A stretch of DNA of 64,000 bases from Pseudomonas marginalis (lineage in GTDB: Bacteria; Pseudomonadota; Gammaproteobacteria; Pseudomonadales; Pseudomonadaceae), in NCBI RefSeq assembly GCF_024169655.1, contig NZ_JALJWV010000001.1, positions 377,001-441,000 on the forward strand, given 5' to 3'. Below, one piece after another: positions 1 to 8,870 of the stretch. Position numbers and translations under genes: made by a program. The notes under the pieces are model-generated. The model ran no database searches. It saw only the letters and a program-made list of their open reading frames with translations, and was not told the DNA's origin. Position 1 is the first letter of the stretch, and every line of letters starts with the position of its first letter.

Positions 1-617
1 CCGTCGGCGGGGTAATGCACCTTCGTCGGCAGCCAGCGCATCGGCTGGTTGCGCCAGGCCAGGCGCACCAGGATGTCCGAGTCGAAATCCATGTGGGTGC
101 CGATGTAGGCCGAGTCCATCAGGGCCAGGGTCGGTGCCAGCGGGTACACGCGAAAGCCGCACATCGAATCGCGAATCTGCAGCGACAGGGTGTTGATCCA
201 CACCCACACGTGGGTCAGGTAACGCGCGTACAGGCGGCCCTTGGGCACGCTGTCGTCGTATTCGGGGTAGCCGCAGATCACCGCCGTGGGGTGTCGGCGC
301 GAGGTGTCGATAAAGTGCTCGACTTCGCGCAGGTCATGTTGGCCGTCGGCGTCCACTTGCAGGGCATGGGTAAAGCCCAGGCGCGCCGCTTCGCGGAAAC
401 CCGCCATCACGGCGCTGCCCTTGCCTTGGTTGGTGGGCAGGGTGAGCAGGCTGACGTTGTCGAGGCTCGCCAATTGCGCCAGCACCGCCGCGCATGCCGG
501 GCTGCTGCCATCGTCCACCAGCAGGCACGGCAGGCCGCTGTCGAGCAGGCTGTGGACCACGGCCGGTACGGCGGCTTCATGGTTGTAGACCGGGATCAGG
601 GCGCAGGGGTTATGCAT
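1..617 (-). CDS. apeJ: Family 2 glycosyltransferase of the aryl-polyene cluster (partial, C-terminus off the window)
   Basis: GT-A fold glycosyltransferase. The N-terminal IPVYNHE, the strand ending LLVDDGSS and the DADGQHD stretch that binds nucleotide-sugar and metal are all visible in the first 100 residues; CGFRVYPL follows later. About 205 codons are present and the 3' end lies before base 1. The start ATG overlaps the stop of the upstream ligase gene by eight bases (ATGCATAA), so the two are translationally coupled. In APE clusters a GT2 of this kind lies after the ligase/dehydratase genes and is thought to help build or attach the lipid-linked polyene. The precise sugar or acceptor cannot be read from the sequence. 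The gene symbol follows the APE naming scheme as I recall it. Confidence 0.8.
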   Translation of the reverse strand, partial: MHNPCALIPVYNHEAAVPAVVHSLLDSGLPCLLVDDGSSPACAAVLAQLASLDNVSLLTLPTNQGKGSAVMAGFREAARLGFTHALQVDADGQHDLREVEHFIDTSRRHPTAVICGYPEYDDSVPKGRLYARYLTHVWVWINTLSLQIRDSMCGFRVYPLAPTLALMDSAYIGTHMDFDSDILVRLAWRNQPMRWLPTKVHYPAD

Positions 618-2280
618 GCGCAGGTTCCAGTTGAATCCGGCCACTGGAGCAGGCCGCGACGCCGTTACGGTAGGCGAAATACAGCTTGCTGCGTTCCGGG
701 TCGAAGCGCAGGTGCAGTTCGATCTGGTCGCCGGGGCGCACCAGTTGCTGGAACTTGAGCACTTCCATGCCGGCAAAGGTTGCCGGCAGGTCGAGCAGTT
801 GCTGGCCGAAGTTGAACGCCCACTCCACCTGCACCACGCCCGGCAGCACTGGCGTCACCGGGAAGTGGCCGCTGAAGTAGGCCAGGTCCGGCGGGATGCT
901 CAGTTGCAGGGTCCATTCGCCGTCGATTTCGACTTGTTCCAGCACGTCCGGTGCTTTTGGCCGGGGCGCGAGTAGCAGTGCTTCGATGTCGGCCTGGGGC
1001 AGCTTGCCTTGGCTGTTCAGGGGCAAGTGCCGCAGTAGACGCCAGCGACGCGGCAGGGCCAGGGCTTCGCAGTGTTGGCTGAGGTGTTGGCGCAGGGTTT
1101 GCGTGACGGTACGCCGGCCCTGGTTGCGCAGGGCATGCAGGCCATCGGCGCTCAGCACCACGAGAGCCCCGAGGCTGGCGCGGTTTTCCTGGACCACGCC
1201 CAGGCGGGTGTCGGCGACCCAGGGGTGCGCCATCAGGGCCTGTTCGAGCATGGGCAGGGAGATACGTTTTTCTTCCAGTTTGACGATGCGATCCAGGCGG
1301 CCCAGCAGTTCGAAGCGGCCATCGGCATGCAGGCGGGCGGCGTCGGCGGTCTGTTCGATATGCCCGACGGGCAGGTACGGTGAGGCGATGCACAGGGCGC
1401 CGTCGGCGTCCTGGCTCAGTTTTACGTCGGCGAACGGTTGCCACGGTTGCGCGCCCTGGCGCCAGGCAATGCCGCCGGTTTCCGAGCTGCCGAGGATTTC
1501 CGTCGGCCATTGCTGCAAGCGCTCGTACAGGCTGGCGGCCGCGTCGATGGGCAAGGCGCCGCCGGAGGAGAACACCCGCGACACTTGGCTCAGGGCCGGC
1601 CAGTCGAGGTTGTCGCCCATCCGCTTGAGCAGCGCCGGGCTGGCGACCCAGGCGAACTGTGGGTGCTCGCGGCTGGCGCGCTGCAAATCCTCCGGGAAGG
1701 CCAGTTGGCGGCGCACGAAGGTACGGCCGGCGCATAACGGCCACAGCACGCGGAACAACAAACCGTAGATGTGCTGGGTGGCGACGCTGCCGATGATGCA
1801 CGCGTCTTTAAGGTCTGCGCCCCACAGCGCTTCCAGGGCCTGCACCTCGTTGGCCAGTTGGCGCAGGGTCTTGTCGATGCGCTTGGGTTCGCCGCTGGAG
1901 CCGGAGGTACACAGGCTCAATTGGCACGCATCCAAATCGAGGGCGGCAGGGCTCAACGGCGCTTGATACAGCGCGTCCAGATCGGCGGCTTCGGTCAGCC
2001 AGGCGTCGACGGCATCGGCCCAGCGTTGGCGGGTCTGCGGTTGCAGATCGGCGGGCAGCAGCACGCCGACGCCGGCGCGCCAGGCACCCAGCAGGGCGAT
2101 CGCCAGCAGGCCGGCGTCTTCCAGATGCACGGCCACGCGCTGAATGCCGCGTGCGTACAGGCCTGCCGCCAGGCGCAGGGATTGTTCCCACAGTTGGGCG
2201 TGATTCATCGCAGGCTCGGTGGTGACCCAGCGCTGTTCCAGCGGCTCAAGCAGCAAGTGCTCAAGTTTCAACCCATTCAT
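610..2280 (-). CDS. AMP-dependent acyl/aryl ligase fused to a FabZ-like dehydratase (APE cluster)
   Basis: 556 residues. The N-terminal ~440 residues are an adenylate-forming ligase: the phosphate-binding loop [13 protein letters not shown] is at about residues 122-134 and a Leu-Gly-Arg-Leu-Asp hinge ([10 protein letters not shown]) follows. The last ~108 residues are a hotdog dehydratase with [12 protein letters not shown], the His of GHFP (about residue 470) being the catalytic His of FabZ-type enzymes. In other APE clusters these are two proteins (ApeH ligase and ApeI dehydratase); here they form one chain. The ligase would load the aryl starter on the ACP and the dehydratase would form the double bonds. 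The start was chosen at 2280 because its ATGA overlaps the stop of the upstream membrane-protein gene; a longer reading from 2391 would run 110 bases into that gene. Confidence 0.85.
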   Translation of the reverse strand: MNGLKLEHLLLEPLEQRWVTTEPAMNHAQLWEQSLRLAAGLYARGIQRVAVHLEDAGLLAIALLGAWRAGVGVLLPADLQPQTRQRWADAVDAWLTEAADLDALYQAPLSPAALDLDACQLSLCTSGSSGEPKRIDKTLRQLANEVQALEALWGADLKDACIIGSVATQHIYGLLFRVLWPLCAGRTFVRRQLAFPEDLQRASREHPQFAWVASPALLKRMGDNLDWPALSQVSRVFSSGGALPIDAAASLYERLQQWPTEILGSSETGGIAWRQGAQPWQPFADVKLSQDADGALCIASPYLPVGHIEQTADAARLHADGRFELLGRLDRIVKLEEKRISLPMLEQALMAHPWVADTRLGVVQENRASLGALVVLSADGLHALRNQGRRTVTQTLRQHLSQHCEALALPRRWRLLRHLPLNSQGKLPQADIEALLLAPRPKAPDVLEQVEIDGEWTLQLSIPPDLAYFSGHFPVTPVLPGVVQVEWAFNFGQQLLDLPATFAGMEVLKFQQLVRPGDQIELHLRFDPERSKLYFAYRNGVAACSSGRIQLEPAHA

Positions 2281-2822
2281 ACGCGGCCTCGAACCCTTTG
2301 TCGTACCAGCCATTCCACGGCAAACAACAGCCCCATCAGCCCGTAGGCGATCAGGCCGTTGTACAACGTCCACCAGCTCAGCGGCGCCCACAGGGTGAGG
2401 GCGGCGGCGAGCAGGCCATTACACAGAAAAAACACGCTCCACACCACGGTGACCTTGCGCGTATACACAATGGCTTTCGGCGGCAATTGCGGGTCGGTCA
2501 TGCGTGCCAGGCGTTCGGCCATCGGCGGGCCGTATTTCAGGCTCAGGCCGAACAGCGTCAACATGAACGCACTGACCAGGCTCGGGTACCAGCGCAGCAG
2601 GTGCGGGTTATCGAACCAGGCCAGGCCTAAGCAAAACACGATGATCGCCATTGCCATCCAGCGGCTGCCGGGGCGCCTTGCACCCGTGAGCGCGCGCAGC
2701 AACCACAGGCCGCCGAGCAGCAGGCCGAATTGCCAAGGTGCAAAGTGTTCGGTGCCGTAATACACCGCAAAGGGGTACAGCAGCCCCGCCAGCAACAGGC
2801 CAAGGCCGATCAGCCGGCTCAT
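2277..2822 (-). CDS. apeG: Integral membrane protein of the APE cluster (COG4648-like)
   Basis: 181 residues with about six hydrophobic segments, beginning LIGLGLLLAGLLYPFAVYYG and ending YNGLIAYGLMGLLFAVEWLV, and a basic C-terminus (RQRVRGRV). No catalytic motif is recognisable. It belongs to the small membrane protein found between the ACPs and the ligase in APE operons; the function is unknown, and a role in anchoring the polyketide machinery or in handling the polyene at the inner membrane is only a guess. Its start ATG overlaps the stop of the ACP gene upstream (ATGA), and its own TGA overlaps the ligase start. Confidence 0.75.
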   Translation of the reverse strand: MSRLIGLGLLLAGLLYPFAVYYGTEHFAPWQFGLLLGGLWLLRALTGARRPGSRWMAMAIIVFCLGLAWFDNPHLLRWYPSLVSAFMLTLFGLSLKYGPPMAERLARMTDPQLPPKAIVYTRKVTVVWSVFFLCNGLLAAALTLWAPLSWWTLYNGLIAYGLMGLLFAVEWLVRQRVRGRV

Positions 2823-3073
2823 GCGGCAGGCGCGACCAGACGGTACACCGCCTCAACCACGTCATTCACGGTGCGCACGGCCTTGAACTCTTCGGCAGCG
2901 ATCTTCTTGCCGGTCTGGCGCTTGATATGGTCGATCAGGTCCACCGCGTCGATGCTGTCGATTTCCAGGTCCTGGTACAGGTTGGCGTCGAGGGTGATGC
3001 GTTCAGGTTCCAGTTCAAACAGTTCCACCAAGGCAGCGCGCAGGGTGTTGAAAATATCGTCACGAGTTTGCAT
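2819..3073 (-). CDS. apeF: Acyl carrier protein, second of two (APE cluster)
   Basis: 84 residues, acidic, helical. The phosphopantetheine attachment motif is LEIDSIDAVDLI with the modified Ser at residue 40. The length and the four-helix pattern are normal for a stand-alone ACP. It sits nine bases downstream of the first ACP and its stop overlaps the membrane-protein start. In APE synthesis the growing polyene chain is held on ACPs of this type while the ketosynthase pair, ketoreductase and dehydratases act; the partner KS, KR and other enzymes would lie beyond the left edge of the window. Confidence 0.9.
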   Translation of the reverse strand: MQTRDDIFNTLRAALVELFELEPERITLDANLYQDLEIDSIDAVDLIDHIKRQTGKKIAAEEFKAVRTVNDVVEAVYRLVAPAA

Positions 3074-3082
3074 GGTACGGTC

Positions 3083-3352
3083 TCAAGCTGCCTTTCTGGC
3101 CGTGACGAACGCCGCAAGGCTGGCCACGTTGGTGAAGTGATTGCGGGTGTCCTTGGCGTCGGCATCTATCTTGATGCCGTACTTTTTCTGGATCGCCAGG
3201 CCCAGTTCCAGGGCATCGACTGAGTCCAGGCCCAGGCCTTCGCCGAACAGGGGATCTTCGCTTTTGATGTCGTCGACGCTGATGTCTTCCAGGCCCAGGG
3301 CCTCGATGATCAGCGTCTTTATGTCGTGCTCAAGGCTGTTTGGGTTGCTCAT
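3083..3352 (-). CDS. apeE: Acyl carrier protein, first of two (APE cluster)
   Basis: 89 residues. The attachment motif GLGLDSVDALELG places the phosphopantetheinylated Ser at residue 44. It differs clearly from the neighbouring ACP (apeF) in the helix II sequence and in its longer N-terminus, which fits separate roles such as starter loading against chain extension, but that division cannot be assigned from sequence alone. The 5' end overlaps the 3' end of the acyltransferase gene by 23 bases in another frame, so the reading of the operon is continuous. Confidence 0.9.
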   Translation of the reverse strand: MSNPNSLEHDIKTLIIEALGLEDISVDDIKSEDPLFGEGLGLDSVDALELGLAIQKKYGIKIDADAKDTRNHFTNVASLAAFVTARKAA

Positions 3353-4142
3353 CTTCGGCGAGCTCCTTAATGAAATAGTGATGCAGGTAATCGTTGAGCT
3401 TGCGTGAAGCCTGGGGCGCGGGCCCGAGTGCGGCGAACGCCTGTGGTTCTATATCGGCACCCACCCGTAAACTGAAGTGAAAGCGGCGTTTAGGAATGCG
3501 ATACCAGGGTTCGGCCTTGGTCAGGGTGGTCGGGCTGACCTTGATCACCACGGGGGTGATGATTGTCGCACCGCGCAACGCAATCGCGGCGGCGCCGCGA
3601 TGAAAGGCAGGCACCGCGCCGGGTGTGGTGCGGGTGCCTTCTGGAAAGATGATCAGGGTCTGACCTTCGCGCAGGGCATCGGCGGCGGCGTCGAGCATGT
3701 CCGCGCTGCCGTCGTTGCTGATGTAGCCGGCATCGCGCACCGGCCCACGGGTGAACGGGTTTTGAAACAGGCTCTGCTTGACCACGCAGTTGGTCTGGCG
3801 CATCAGGCCGATCAGGAACACCACGTCGATCAGTGACGGGTGGTTGGCGACGATCATCTGGCCGGGGCGCCCGAGTTTGTCGGCGCCGTCGACGCTGAAC
3901 GTCAGAATGCCCAAACGCTGCATCATCCGAATGAACAACCAGAACAGGCGACTGATGGTGTGGCGCGCACGCCGTTGGTGCTGCTTGGCAGTCCCCGGCA
4001 GGCAACCGAGCAACGGAAATACCAACAAACGCAGGCACAGGCCGCCGACGCCAAACAGCGTGAAGCTGGTGGCGGTGGCGAACAGGCGCCAATAGTAGGC
4101 GTCCCGTGGCTTATCGTTCAGGGTTTGCGTTGCCAGTTCCAT
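3330..4142 (-). CDS. apeD: 1-acyl-sn-glycerol-3-phosphate acyltransferase-like (PlsC family), APE cluster
   Basis: 270 residues. The PlsC signature motifs are intact: NHPSLID (residues 100-106, HX4D catalytic pair) and FPEGTR (166-171). A hydrophobic N-terminal stretch around residues 25-48 should anchor it to the inner membrane. In APE clusters such an enzyme is presumed to transfer the aryl-polyene acyl chain to a glycerolipid-like acceptor; housekeeping phospholipid synthesis is less likely because it is embedded in the operon between the ketosynthase-like gene and the ACPs. Confidence 0.82.
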   Translation of the reverse strand: MELATQTLNDKPRDAYYWRLFATATSFTLFGVGGLCLRLLVFPLLGCLPGTAKQHQRRARHTISRLFWLFIRMMQRLGILTFSVDGADKLGRPGQMIVANHPSLIDVVFLIGLMRQTNCVVKQSLFQNPFTRGPVRDAGYISNDGSADMLDAAADALREGQTLIIFPEGTRTTPGAVPAFHRGAAAIALRGATIITPVVIKVSPTTLTKAEPWYRIPKRRFHFSLRVGADIEPQAFAALGPAPQASRKLNDYLHHYFIKELAEDEQPKQP

Positions 4143-4837
4143 ACGCGGTTCTTCCAGGCATGTTGGCAGGCGCCCTGTTCAGTCAACAGGGTGCGCAGCA
4201 GGTTCAGGGCGTGGGGCCACTGGGTGTGAGTGGGTTGGACAGTGCCGCTGGTGAGTTCCAGTTGCCACTCGTCGCCTGGTGTCAGCAGCAGGCCGAGGGC
4301 GTAGGGGAAGGGCACATCCATGATCCAACTGGCGTAGGCCTCGGGGGGGCGCTCCTCGGTGATCACCAGCAGTACCGCCGGGGCGCCTTCGTTGAGCAGC
4401 GCGGCCGCTTCGAGCATGCCGTGTTCCAGGCCATCGCCGGCGGCGGCAAGGGCGGTCATTTCGCTGGTTTCATTGCGCAGGATCGACCACAAGCCAATCA
4501 CCGCGTTATGCACCGACAGGCTGAACTGGGTCGGGGACAGCGGCTGGTCGTTGGCCAGGTCGCTGAGGATGTCGAGGGTGCGCGGGGTTTCGCCGTGGCG
4601 GGAAATGAACACCAGTGGCAGGTCTTGCAAACCCTCGGCCATCGGCCAGCCTACGCTGAATGCCATGCGCGCCAGGCGGCTCAGACGGCGGCGCTGCATG
4701 GCCGGTAAAAACGAGACGTCGGGGGAGGCTTCGCTGGCGGGCAGCAACACGGGGGCCTTGCACCAGGCGCGCCAGTCGTCCGCACTTTCGAGGCCCGGGG
4801 CCCAGGCGCGCCATTGGGCGATATTGAAATTGATCAC
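4118..4837 (-). CDS. apeC: Ketosynthase-like chain-length factor (APE cluster)
   Basis: About 239 residues, half the length of a normal ketosynthase, matching the beta-ketoacyl-synthase N-terminal-like family. The segment that would carry the nucleophilic Cys reads SLSVHNAVIGLW, so there is no active-site Cys; such proteins pair with an active KS (ApeO in described clusters) as a chain-length factor. The start is uncertain: I chose the GTG at 4837 (M-I-N-F-N-I-A-Q...), preceded by GGGAT, over a GTG at 4879, because the sequence before residue 1 (GSPQGRDNFS) looks non-coding. It is the first gene of the visible operon; its 3' end overlaps the acyltransferase. Confidence 0.75.
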   Translation of the reverse strand: MINFNIAQWRAWAPGLESADDWRAWCKAPVLLPASEASPDVSFLPAMQRRRLSRLARMAFSVGWPMAEGLQDLPLVFISRHGETPRTLDILSDLANDQPLSPTQFSLSVHNAVIGLWSILRNETSEMTALAAAGDGLEHGMLEAAALLNEGAPAVLLVITEERPPEAYASWIMDVPFPYALGLLLTPGDEWQLELTSGTVQPTHTQWPHALNLLRTLLTEQGACQHAWKNRVWNWQRKP

Positions 4838-5174
4838 TGAGAAGTTATCCCGCCCCTGCGGGCTTCCATGTGCGGCCACTGGCCCCGAATACCGGGACAG
4901 GGAGCAACAGCCGAATGGCGCGCATTATCCCGGTGCTGCGGGGTTCTAGCAAACTTTGGTAAAGATTTGTTCACGGCTGATTACAATTTGCTGGGGAAGA
5001 TTTACAGATTGTCCTTCACCGAGAGCCGAGTTGGATTGTCGGACTGTTCCTTTTCATTTGTATGTTGAATGCTGCATCCGGGCATTAATGCAGCAGTGCA
5101 TGGATGAACGAGGTAGCTAACAGGCGCTTTTGCCCTCTACACTCGGGCATTCATTGATACACGGAGGTTTTTCC
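4838..5174. other. 337-base gap between the APE operon and the ParA-like gene
   Basis: Divergent intergenic region that must hold the promoters of the APE operon (leftward) and of the ParA-like gene (rightward). The part from about 4945 to 5070 is distinctly AT-rich compared with its surroundings. An 8-base inverted repeat TGCTGCAT / ATGCAGCA spaced by ten bases lies at 5070-5095, with the palindrome GCATTAATGC (5082-5091) inside it, which may be a regulator site. I could not identify a convincing -35/-10 pair, terminator or small RNA. Confidence 0.4.
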
Positions 5175-5945
5175 ATGCGGCGCGTGGTGTTCAATCAAAA
5201 AGGCGGGGTTGGCAAGTCCAGCATCGCCTGTAACCTGGCGGCGGTCAGCGCCAGTGAAGGCTATCGAACCCTGTTGGTGGACCTCGATGCACAAGCCAAC
5301 TCCACTCAGTACCTCACTGGGCTGACTGGCGACGATATACCGATGGGTATTGCCGAGTTCTTCAAGCAAACCCTGTCTTCCGGGCCGTTCGCCAAGAAAA
5401 ACCGGGTGGATATCTACGAAACGCCCTTCGACAACCTGCACGTGATCACCGCCACCGCTGAGCTGGCGGACTTGCAGCCCAAGCTCGAAGCCAAGCACAA
5501 GATCAACAAGCTGCGAAAGCTGCTGGATGAACTGAGCGAAGACTACGACCGGATTTACCTGGATACCCCGCCGGCGTTGAATTTTTATGCGGTTTCTGCG
5601 CTGATTGCCGCTGATCGTGTATTGATCCCCTTCGATTGCGACAGCTTCTCGCGCCAGGCTCTGTATGGCGTGCTGGCGGAAATCGAAGAATTGAAGGAAG
5701 ACCACAACGAAGGCCTGGAAGTGGAAGGCATCGTGGTCAACCAGTTCCAGGCGCGGGCGAGCCTGCCGCAGCAGATGCTCGATGAGTTGATTGCCGAAGG
5801 CTTGCCGGTGCTGCCGGTGTACCTGGCAAGTTCGGTACGCATGCGTGAGTCGCACCAGCAGAACAAACCACTGATCCACCTGGACCCGCGGCACAAGCTG
5901 ACGCAGCAGTTTGTGGAGTTGCATAACCTGCTGGAAAACGCCTGA
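5175..5945 (+). CDS. ParA/MinD-like P-loop ATPase, orphan
   Basis: 256 residues. The deviant Walker A KGGVGKSS is at residues 9-16, DLDAQANSTQYL follows (Walker A'), and DRIYLDTPP is the Walker B region. The start at 5175 follows GGAGG (5163-5167) at ideal spacing; the upstream in-frame ATG at 5130 lacks a ribosome site. No ParB-like gene or recognisable parS array is beside it, so it is not the chromosome or plasmid segregation pair. Orphan ParA proteins of this size in Pseudomonas position cellular machines or work with unlinked partners; which one cannot be told here. It converges with trxC. Confidence 0.85.
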   Translation: MRRVVFNQKGGVGKSSIACNLAAVSASEGYRTLLVDLDAQANSTQYLTGLTGDDIPMGIAEFFKQTLSSGPFAKKNRVDIYETPFDNLHVITATAELADLQPKLEAKHKINKLRKLLDELSEDYDRIYLDTPPALNFYAVSALIAADRVLIPFDCDSFSRQALYGVLAEIEELKEDHNEGLEVEGIVVNQFQARASLPQQMLDELIAEGLPVLPVYLASSVRMRESHQQNKPLIHLDPRHKLTQQFVELHNLLENA

Positions 5946-5986
5946 CCTAAAGCACCACACTGGCCTGCGTTGTGCTCAAGGTCGAG

Positions 5987-6421
5987 TCAAACCCCCTGGC
6001 TACGCAGCCAGCTCATCAACTGCGGTAACGGAAACGCCCCACTCTGGCGCGCCACTTCGCGGCCGTTCTTGAACAGAATCAAGCTGGGAATCGAGCGAAT
6101 CCCCAACTGCGCCGACAACTGCTGATTGGCCTCGCTGTCCAGCTTGGCCAGCCGGCACTTGCCTTCCAACTGCGCAGCGGCCTGTTCGAAGATGGGCGCG
6201 AACGATTTGCACGGCCCACACCAATCGGCCCACACATCCACCAGCAATGGCAGGTCGCCCTTGATCTGACTGGCGTAGTCGCCCTGTTTCAGCTCAAAAG
6301 GCTTGTTCAACAACACCGGTTGCTTGCAGCGCCCGCACTTCGGCGTGTCAGCCAGGCGTTCGCCGGGGATGCGGTTGAGACCGTTGCAGTGCGGGCAGGG
6401 GATGACGAGAGGGTCGGACAT
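5987..6421 (-). CDS. trxC: Thioredoxin 2 (zinc-binding TrxC)
   Basis: 144 residues. An N-terminal zinc ribbon with Cys9, Cys12, Cys29 and Cys32 precedes a thioredoxin fold whose active site WCGPC is at residues 67-71; IRSIPSL supplies the cis-Pro loop. This two-part build separates TrxC from TrxA. It reduces protein disulfides in the cytosol using thioredoxin reductase and is usually part of oxidative-stress defence. AAGGAG stands seven bases before the ATG. Monocistronic, convergent with the ParA-like gene. Confidence 0.95.
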   Translation of the reverse strand: MSDPLVIPCPHCNGLNRIPGERLADTPKCGRCKQPVLLNKPFELKQGDYASQIKGDLPLLVDVWADWCGPCKSFAPIFEQAAAQLEGKCRLAKLDSEANQQLSAQLGIRSIPSLILFKNGREVARQSGAFPLPQLMSWLRSQGV

Positions 6422-6591
6422 GGTGGCGCTCCTTGGATATGGCCAATGGCGTGTATTTGGAGTCAGGTCTGGGGTTTATCAAGGCGTGGGAGCGGAGACT
6501 CATCCGTTCACAGTTTCGCCATGTCGATGTGAGGCCGCTTATCTAGGCTGTTGGAGCTTGTTCTGTTTTGCGCCATCTGTCTGTTTGCGGT

Positions 6592-6647
6592 TATAGCAAA
6601 TTGCGATAGCTTGGGTTCGGGTTTAACCTTCATAGCAAGATGCGATA
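6592..6647 (+). promoter_or_regulatory. Two HigA-type operator palindromes in the higBA promoter
   Basis: Two 17-base imperfect palindromes of the same pattern, TATAGCAAATTGCGATA (6592-6608) and CATAGCAAGATGCGATA (6631-6647), lie 39 bases apart start to start. A possible -35 TTGCGA (6601-6606) and weak -10 TAACCT fall in and after the first copy, and the second copy ends at the ribosome site of higB. This is the arrangement expected for autorepression by the antitoxin; binding itself is inferred. Confidence 0.65.
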
Positions 6648-6657
6648 AGGATGTTGC

Positions 6658-6954
6658 ATGCGAGTGATTAGTGAGAAAAGGATCTGGGAAGCAAAGGAGA
6701 AGTGGCCACGCTCAGCGAGTGCTCTGGATGAGTGGTACCGACGGATAAAGCGCAATAACCCGGGAGATTTCGCGTCAATGAAAGGCATTTTTCCCGCGAC
6801 TGATAAAGTCGGGCAGTTCCATGTGTTCGACATCGGTGGCAATAAACTGAGGTTAATTGCTTTCGTGCGGTACCCAACACAACGAATTTACATCAAACAT
6901 CTGCTCGATCATCGCGAATATGAGCAAGACAAGTGGAAGGAGGCAATCAGATGA
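6658..6954 (+). CDS. higB: HigB-type toxin (RelE superfamily mRNA interferase)
   Basis: 98 residues. HigB signatures are visible: an N-terminal WEAKEKWPRSASALDEWYR helix region, NKLRLIAFV in the central strand and the C-terminal IYIKHLLDHREYEQDKWKE with the conserved HREYD-like end. HigB cleaves mRNA on translating ribosomes. AAGGA precedes the ATG by six bases. The toxin comes first and its stop overlaps the antitoxin start (ATGA), the typical inverted order of higBA. Both operators are immediately upstream. Confidence 0.9.
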   Translation: MRVISEKRIWEAKEKWPRSASALDEWYRRIKRNNPGDFASMKGIFPATDKVGQFHVFDIGGNKLRLIAFVRYPTQRIYIKHLLDHREYEQDKWKEAIR

Positions 6955-7352
6955 GCGCACTCATTCAGCTCGCCGCTGAACATTGGCAATTTGTTTCACC
7001 ATTACTGCGCAAGCCAAAAAACGAGGCGGATTACGATGCACTGGTTGCTGCCCTCGACGAGCTGCTGGACTTGGTCGGGGAGGACGAATCAAATCCGCTT
7101 ATGAGTCTGGTAGATATTCTCAGTGACTGGATCGAAGCCTACGATCAGGCACATCGTCCGATGCCCATCGCCAGTGGTGTTGACGTGTTGCGCGCGATGA
7201 TGCGCGAACACGGTTTGAGTCAAAGTGATCTGCCAGGCTTGGGCACACAGTCAGTTGTTTCCGAGATACTGAGCGGTAAGCGCAAGCTCAATCTGCGGCA
7301 GATTAAATGGTTGGCCGAACGCTTTGGTGTGTCCGTGGAGACGTTCATTTAA
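6951..7352 (+). CDS. higA: HigA-type antitoxin with C-terminal helix-turn-helix
   Basis: 133 residues. The N-terminal part is acidic and helical (DALVAALDELLDLVGEDES); the C-terminal third is an XRE/Cro helix-turn-helix (LRAMMREHGLSQSDLP, VSEILSGKRKLNLRQIKWLA), longer than the minimal HigA. It should neutralise HigB and bind the two palindromes upstream. The start is the ATG that overlaps the higB stop; GGAGG lies 14 bases before it. It ends six bases before the convergent selO stop. Confidence 0.88.
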   Translation: MSALIQLAAEHWQFVSPLLRKPKNEADYDALVAALDELLDLVGEDESNPLMSLVDILSDWIEAYDQAHRPMPIASGVDVLRAMMREHGLSQSDLPGLGTQSVVSEILSGKRKLNLRQIKWLAERFGVSVETFI

Positions 7353-7358
7353 CTGACT

Positions 7359-8870
<1,512 letters not shown>

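Noticed and set aside
4868..5068. A 66-codon open frame on the plus strand in the gap before the ParA-like gene
   Set aside because: It lacks a ribosome site, spans the AT-rich promoter region, has no recognisable family and a low-quality composition (many Cys, Arg and Ser).
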